Shown in pieces: positions 58,170 to 64,000 of a stretch of 64,000 nt of DNA. Under the pieces are notes generated by a model, which was given only the letters and a program-made list of their open reading frames with translations, was not told the origin of the DNA and searched no databases. This DNA comes from Polydrusus tereticollis (lineage: Eukaryota; Arthropoda; Insecta; Coleoptera; Curculionidae). The stretch spans positions 84,860,103 through 84,924,102 of the forward strand of contig OY987326.1 in the NCBI GenBank assembly GCA_963920685.1, in the 5' to 3' direction. A program made the translations under genes and the position numbers. Every line of letters begins with the position of its first letter. Position 1 is the first letter of the stretch.

Positions 58170-59420
58170 ATCATCGGCAATAACTTATTGGATAAATGAT
58201 TTATATGTTCCATCCAACTAAGTCCATTGCCTATAATTAATCCTAAATATTTAATTTTTAAAATATTTTCGATTTGTTTATTATTTATTTTAATATTTGG
58301 TGTTTCAACAATCTTATTTTTTTATTTAAATATCATGAATTTAATTTACCTATATTAATTTTTAGTTTATTATTCAGGAGCCAATCTGTATACTCTTTAA
58401 GGTCTGTATTTATAATATTCTCTATCTCATATTCGCATTTTCAAAACTATATACCAACACCGTATCATCTGCAAAAGCGTAATACTGTGCCACTAGTCCT
58501 GCATTTTTTGGACTCAGAACAAAAAAAGTGTAAAATAAGGGACCAAGGACAGAACTCTGTGATTTAATAATATTGTACAAATTTTCACTAAAACCCATTT
58601 TATGTAATTTATATAATAATATATCTACACTACATCGAAGGCCTTTTGTAAATCTATAAATATTGCAACAACTATTTTCCCTGTATCTACTTTTACTGAT
58701 ATGTTGTCTATATGATCAGTAACTGCACTGAGAGTATTATTTTGTTTGCCATGTTGGGATTGCTTCATTTTGCTCCATTGGTATATATTTTTAACATTAG
58801 CAGAACGGAGCTTAATAAGTTCAAGGTAATTCAAAACAGGGCGTCAAAAACTATCGCGGACGTACATAGATATACACCCAACAGGGTACTTCACCGTGAC
58901 TATTACCGACGCACAGACGTATCGACAATCCCACTAATCACAGACTCACATACGAGATCTAGACAAGACACGACATACAAACTACCAAAAGATTGGCTCC
59001 CTGTTGGTCCAAATTCAAATCCATAGTAGAAAGGCACTATATGATATATAATAGAAAAAGGTGACAAAACTTTGCAAACAAAAACTTTTAAAAGAAAACG
59101 CACGAAACAAAATTAATTAAGGCAAGAGCCGATATCAAAATTTCTATGAGCGACAACACCTAAACAGTACACAATGAACAACAGATAAAATCCTGACTTA
59201 AAAATACATTCAAGAACCCGAGTGGTATATATTTATTAATAAAATACATCATTCTAATCTCTATCACAAATTCCAAAATCCTCGTAAATGTACTTACTAT
59301 ACTAATGGGACGATAATTACTCATACAAGTTTTATTATTTATTTTTAATTCTTTTTAGATAAATAAATTAATGAAATACCTCTAGATTTGCTTGGACTTG
59401 TAGACATAGTACATTAAAAA
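58170..59420 (-). pseudogene. CR1/jockey-like reverse transcriptase, minus strand, interrupted
   Basis: The upstream piece (59,215-59,420) reads SNYRPISIVSTFTRILEFVI. The downstream piece (58,770-58,170) gives LSAVTDHIDNISVKVDTGKI, FIDLQKAFD, a SSVLGPL relic, YYAFADDTVLVYS (active site, about 58,465-58,500) and KYLGLIIGNGLSWMEHINHL. The two are contiguous RT motifs separated by a plus-strand insertion at about 58,780-59,210. Heavily mutated. Confidence 0.75.
58780..59210 (+). pseudogene. Jockey-like C-terminal fragment inserted in the minus-strand RT
   Basis: The plus frame reads SRTELNKFKVIQNRASKTIA, HRYTPNRVLHRDY and then a polar tail; the RYTPN-LHRDL word is characteristic of the jockey C-terminus. 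The rest may be a 3' UTR. Confidence 0.6.
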
Positions 59421-59460
59421 TAAGCAAAAGCTACTACTAGTATGTTAATATGACCTAAAC

Positions 59461-60690
59461 TTCCCATACAGGATGCTAAACCTATGTGTTTTATGCAAAT
59501 CACAGGAGATAGTTGTCACTAGGAGAGTTCCTCAGGGATCAATCTTGGGGCCTCTTTTATATATCGTATATACGAACGAACTACCCAATGTACCTGACGA
59601 GTATGCTGTATTATATGCCGATGATTTGTCGCTCATATCTGGTAAAGAGAATAGCGAAACCCTGTATAAAGTACAGACTTCAATGGAGGCCCTTGACGAG
59701 TATTTCTCGGCAAATGATCTGCTGCTGAACGTGTCAAAAACACAGACCCTAATCTTTGGAAACAGAAAACAGGATAATGTTGCGCTCACATACAAAGGCA
59801 AAGAGTTAAACGCATTAGAGAGTATGCGTTTTCTGGGATGGCAGATTGATAGTGGGCTAGACTGGAAGGCGCACATTGAGAGTTTAACAAGCACTTTATC
59901 CCAATACTGCTACGCCCTGCGTGTAATATCCGATCACGTGAATACCGAGGCTGCCATTGCATCTTATCATGAATATATCCAGTCCAGGTTATGATATGGA
60001 GTGATATTTTGGGGTAGTTTATCAGGAATACACAGAATTATGGTCATGCAAAAAAGGTGCATCCGAAATATTTTTAGGGTGAAACAGCAGGAAAGTTGTA
60101 GGTTTATTTTTGTAGAAAAAAATTTCTGACGGTAATAGGAATGTACATTTTGGACTCTGTAATATTTGGGATAGGGATATTTTCCTCGATTGTAATGTGA
60201 AACATGATTATGATACTCGCCATAAAAGTAATTTAGTACCAAAAAAATATAACTAGGTATACATACCTCCAAAAAAATGTAAAATATTGTAATATTTAAT
60301 ATAAATATTGTATCATAAATATTTTTAATTGTTTTTCAGACGAAATTAGAAACCTGCCAAAGAATAAACTAAAATATACCTTAACAAAATATTAAGTCAG
60401 TAAGGCCTTCTACAACCTTAATGAATTCTTTGATGATCCTGATAAAGGAATAATTCAGTGTTACCTAAATTTTAAATGTTTGTTACAATTTTAAGCATGT
60501 GTAATTTTATCAAAATTGTCAGTGTCTAAATGCAATGTAATTATTACAAATTTAAAATAGTTATTTACAAAAATCTCCCCAGACATTGTTTAACAGCCCC
60601 TATTGGGTTTTTTTTTATTATGTTTATAGTAAATGTAAGCATCTTATTATCAAAGAAATAAATATTATTGTATTGTATTGTATTGTATAA
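59461..60690 (+). pseudogene. 5'-truncated CR1/L2-like non-LTR element with (ATTGT)n tail
   Basis: A 173-codon open frame (59,473-59,994) carries RRVPQGSILGPLLYIVYTNE, YADDLSLISG (active site), LLLNVSKTQTLIFG and LNALESMRFLGWQIDSGLDW. After its stop the next words (YGVIFWGS, MQKRCIRNIFR) continue in another frame. A 3' UTR then runs to about 60,690, ending AATAAATATTATTGT with ATTGT repeated four times, a microsatellite tail typical of CR1/L2-type elements. The upstream endonuclease is missing. Confidence 0.85.
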
Positions 60691-61892
60691 TGCATTAAAA
60701 ACCGTAAAAGACACAAAGTCGGCGAAATTTAGGCAAAGTTGCCCAATTTAGTATTTCAAGAAAAATAGATACCTAGTTAATATAATTAAAAAACTCGGAC
60801 AGCTCCCGGATATACCCGAACAAAACTAAACATTGCATTGCATTTTGATTTAGTCCTTTGTGTTATGTACACAGTTTTCTAGAGACATAAATGACATTTT
60901 TTGAAATAATATTTCCTCTTATTTCCAATTTAAATCTCCGGCCTAGAACTGCCAATGATTCTAAAAGACAACCGAGATTGCAGGAACGCCAGAGGCTCGT
61001 CTAGATTTATGCATTACTTCCTGCGCTAGACCAATTTCAGAATATGTATTTATGTAAATAATGTTCTTTCAGATTTGATTCTAGCTTTCCATTCTGCTCC
61101 GTTGTGATATAAGGGTGACCCGGGCCCAATATTTTTGATAAACTTGATTTCATTGTGTTGCTTTGCATGTCCTTCCTAAAAACGAGATACCTAAGGACTA
61201 ATAATAACAATATATTGAATTAAACTGCTAACGAGACGAAATGGATACGACAAATTTTTAGATAAATTTCACAGTGAAATATTTTCTAATTAGTAGAGAT
61301 GTTTGATTTTTAATAGGTTCTTCCAAATTTTGTTGGCAAAACTTTCTTTTGATCTTGAGACCAAGACGAAGTAGGAACTGTTGCATGCAGGATGTTTATG
61401 CACAAATGAACAGTAGACACGTAAATTGCAAAAACTTATTTGGGTGGTTTTATCGAGGAAAACATGCCATATCAGAGAAAACAAAGAGAGAATTCAACAT
61501 AATATTCAAAATAACGTTTACAGAATTATATTATATCAAAGTATAACTTTTCTATAATTCACGTTTGTCACAAAAAACAACATCTGATATTAAAAGTTAT
61601 AAATTAAACTCTAATATAGGTGAACAAAAGTAAAAATAAATTGGACGAAATTAACTCTATCAAAGAAGAAATCCATCCTAACCGAACAGCATCAAATGAC
61701 GGAATGAACAATGAACATCATCAAAACCGAGCAGTTTTAATTTCATACGGCGCGCGCAGTGACGTCATCGCGTGAGGGATATTTTAAATCGCCTATGAAG
61801 ATGCATGTTGTTATTAGCTTTTGGACGTGATTCTATGATTATATAGTTATTTTTAGCAAGTAAAATATACCATACATAATAAATTGTATATT
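60691..61892. other. Unassigned DNA
   Basis: AT-rich with a short GC-rich patch (GGCGCGCGCAGTGACGTCAT at about 61,750). No recognisable domains. Confidence 0.4.
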
Positions 61893-62011
61893 ATATACCT
61901 AGGGCGAGAAGTGAGCCATCATTAACCCAGCACTTTTATAACCTGAGGCGCGTAGCGCCGAGGGATATAATTTGCGAGGTCAATAATGGTCTTCTCAACC
62001 AAGGTATATAT
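61893..62011. repeat. GC-tipped hairpin, copy 2, upstream of a Crypton-like ORF
   Basis: TATATACCTAGGGCGAGAAG at the left mirrors CTTCTCAACCAAGGTATATA at the right; inner boxes CATTAAC and TTATAACC pair with GTCAATAATG and GGATATAA. The tip is GAGGCGCGTAGCGCCGAG. Confidence 0.75.
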
Positions 62012-62242
62012 AGAATTTTAACTAACAGCCAAACTAACACCAAAACCTCATTTTTATTTTAAGATTAGCCATTTCCCCTTTTATTCAAACATATTGAAAT
62101 ATCAAGTAGCCTGGGGCTCAGTTGTCAAGGCAACGAATAAAACAATTGAAACTGATGGGTTTCAATACACGTCATTATTTTAAAATAATGATGGCCACAT
62201 TTTGACGGTTTTAAGTAAACTTTTACAATAAAATATTGAAAT

Positions 62243-62870
62243 ATGGCTGAGAATCTTAGCGACCAAAGCGACAGTAATTTAGAAAAGGAAAATTGTACCC
62301 CGCCTGAGCTCCGAGAGGCAGCGGCTAGTGCGAGCTATGATTTGTTGCCTGAAAAATCAAAGCGACTTTACGTGAAGGCATACACATACACTCAATTAAA
62401 AAAATGGCGTGAAAAAAAAGTCTTTAAAATTACTGTAAATGTCAGGTTGGCCTATTTTAAGGAAAAATCGGAACACAATAAGGTATCAACGTTGTGAACA
62501 AGCTACTCAATGTTGAAATCAACTATTTCACTGAAAGAAAATATCGATATTTCGAAGTATTTTAAAGTACAAGTAGTACAGTAGCTGAAGGATATATTGA
62601 GGAATCTATAGCGGACCAGAAGAGAATAGCCAAAGTCCAAACTAGTACAAAAACCGATCTTATCCAATGAAAATTCAAGTATACCCTCCACTCCTTTCGC
62701 ACGTCAAGATGGTCTGGCAGAAAACTTACAGACTGTACAGTACCAAGTGTTAATGAACGTTCACAAATTATCGAAAATATTCATAATAGTAAATTTACCT
62801 ATAATAAATAATGGTAATTCTATTAATACTGGAAATGCAGCAGTGCACATGAGTTGTAATAACTGTACAA
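62243..62870 (+). pseudogene. Crypton-like tyrosine recombinase element, internally deleted
   Basis: An 85-codon frame from MAENLSDQSDSNLEKENC contains DLLPEKSKRLYVKAY and RLAYFKEKSE, the N-terminal domain. After a stop (62,495) the text TSYSMLKSTISL follows, and then SSTVAEGYIEESIADQKRIA (about 62,575-62,640), the C-terminal block that holds the nucleophilic Tyr in Crypton-type recombinases. The intervening catalytic Arg/His part is missing, so the copy arose by internal deletion or is a non-autonomous derivative. The ATG follows CAATAAAATATTGAAAT; a hairpin lies 230 bp upstream. Confidence 0.7.
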
Positions 62871-63007
62871 TCAACTATTATTTTAAATTATTTTCATAGT
62901 TTTTGATCATTTTCATTATCTTAGGACATTTTCTAGAGTTTATTTTTCATGTTCACTTCGTTAAATCAATAAAGTTTCAGTCAGTTTCTTTAAAAAGATA
63001 AAAAATC

Positions 63008-63065
63008 TTCATTATTAACCTAGGCAAATAATGAATCATAATTTTTTACCTAGGTTAATAATGAA
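63008..63065. repeat. Perfect 17-bp inverted repeat
   Basis: TTCATTATTAACCTAGG (63,008-63,024) and its exact complement (63,049-63,065) flank a 24-nt spacer, overlapping the stop codon of the adjacent minus-strand ORF. Could be an element boundary or a 3' hairpin. Confidence 0.85.
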
Positions 63066-63493
63066 CTACTTCTCATGTCGCCGATACGGCCCTGTGGATG
63101 TCTTTGCTTCGGCGGTCTGTGGAAAGATACGCTACCTTCAGAGCCCGAGTCAGAGTCGAGGTCTTTTTGACCGAGTAGCGTTCTCCTAAGTAAAGCCGGA
63201 TTCCAGAGAGGGTCGACTCCTACTTCTCGCATTGGGGCCAACTCGGCTGGGCGAGTTGGCCTAACGTTGCCCAATATGTCCCTATTGGAGTGCGTTTCTA
63301 TCCCTGGGAGTGGTTCTCGGTCCCACCGAGGATTGGTTTGGGAAGCAAGTAAGGCGTCCTGGTCGGCATTTTTGGTTATATTTAAATAAGTTTGGATTGA
63401 TTCTACCATTGTTGAAAAATCCTGGGCTTCAGGATTCTCAGGGCTTACTTGGGACTCTATACTACCCGAGCATTCAATGGTTTTTTCGGTCAT
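63050..63493 (-). CDS. Unrecognised 147-codon protein
   Basis: An intact ATG-to-stop frame in locally GC-richer DNA, with the ATG in a good context (CAAAATGA). The N-terminal part is acidic and helical (EKTIECSGSIESQVSPENPE, MVESIQTYLNITKN), the middle is Pro/Arg-rich and the C-terminal part has DLDSDSGSEGSVSFH. It has no membrane segment or zinc motif. Length and composition would suit an ORF1/gag-like N-terminus or a host exon; I cannot name a family. Confidence 0.4.
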   Translation of the reverse strand: MTEKTIECSGSIESQVSPENPEAQDFSTMVESIQTYLNITKNADQDALLASQTNPRWDREPLPGIETHSNRDILGNVRPTRPAELAPMREVGVDPLWNPALLRRTLLGQKDLDSDSGSEGSVSFHRPPKQRHPQGRIGDMRSSSLLT

Positions 63494-64000
63494 TTTGATA
63501 ATTTAGGGATGCCAGATTTTTTTATTGGTTTTAAAAAAAATCAAAAACTAAATTTATAAGAAAAATCAATCATAAAAATATTAATTAATTTTTTCTTTGT
63601 TAAGGGTGGTCCCACCTCCTTTAACCCCGATGGCGGAAAGGCCACCGGTCCACCAAAATTAAGATAAAAATATTTGAAGAGAAATCAAAAATTTAATCAA
63701 AAGGGGTCAACCAATAACCTCATGGTGGTTAATGGTAAGAGAGAAGGTAACGTATTACCAATTCTTAAATACTTTTTCTCTATTTTCTTTTTTAACTAAT
63801 TTATGGGGGGGGGCAAGGGGAGGACTTTTAATTAATGTTAATTTGTAATATGTAATTCCACGGAGGGCAAAAGAGAATAAAGTGTTTTGGTTTATTTCAA
63901 TATTTTTTCAAAACCTTTTACATTACAATAATGACAATCGACAAACTTAATATTAACCCAACATTTATAACATATAACATCCAATCTCGATAAACTTTAC
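63494..64000. other. Unassigned DNA
   Basis: Contains a GC-richer stretch at 63,600-63,660 (CCCCGATGGCGGAAAGGCCA) and AT-rich DNA to the window end; nothing recognisable. Confidence 0.4.

Noticed and set aside
1..64000. CRISPR array, bacterial operon or ribosomal RNA
   Set aside because: No spaced direct repeats of CRISPR type, no bacterial gene organisation and no rRNA-like sequence; the content is insect-type mobile DNA throughout.

Overview
The window is AT-rich, intron-poor eukaryotic DNA packed with insect-type transposable elements (TEs), so it is most likely an intergenic or intronic stretch of a large insect genome (beetle-like in flavour, but the order cannot be proved from the sequence). 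No complete host protein gene is recognisable. The best hint of a host gene is a promoter-like block near 13.15-13.36 kb with a five-unit heat-shock element and a TATA box.

Left part (1-20 kb): an uninterrupted minus-strand RTE-type endonuclease/reverse transcriptase reading frame runs off the left edge (1-2568). It is followed by a decayed DDE transposase (6.9-7.7 kb), a giant foldback MITE (8.3-9.2 kb), two further MITEs, a decayed DD41D mariner (11.2-12.1 kb), a 19-bp satellite and a Tc1-like element with long IR/DR-type ends (14.9-16.5 kb). Two oppositely oriented copies of a hairpin repeat (10.8 and 14.7 kb) carry what looks like a type I hammerhead ribozyme core. Fragments of RTE-like retrotransposons follow.

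Middle (20-41 kb): a decayed jockey/I-type non-LTR element (21.9-24.1 kb); a P-superfamily element with THAP exons, terminal inverted repeats (TIRs) and a target duplication (24.6-27.0 kb); a BED-hAT element with matching TIRs and 8-bp duplication (28.0-30.4 kb); an unclassified DNA transposon with a Cys-cluster/DxCxGQN protein (30.7-33.1 kb); a Crypton-like recombinase fragment with a neighbouring hairpin (34.6-35.1 kb); an RTE-like 3' end; and a pogo/jerky-like transposase tail (36.1-37.2 kb).

Nested block (40.6-52.6 kb): a Penelope-like GIY-YIG fragment with a downstream hammerhead-like core abuts a plus-strand non-LTR element. That element is split first by a 3-kb mariner with about 550-bp inverted repeats, itself interrupted by a hAT MITE with a perfect 8-bp duplication. 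It is split a second time by a minus-strand poly(A) non-LTR element, which is interrupted in turn by a complete 412/mdg1-like LTR retrotransposon (45,313-51,673). The LTR element has nearly identical LTRs, a tRNA-Arg-like primer site, an intact gag, a small membrane-protein ORF ahead of gag, and a pol broken by two stops and one frameshift.

Right part (52.6-64 kb): a third DD41D mariner relic, a second copy of the foldback MITE, a perfect 68-bp palindrome between direct repeats, two related hairpins with a GC-rich tip, several non-LTR fragments including nested ones, an internally deleted Crypton-like element, and an unassigned 147-codon minus-strand ORF.
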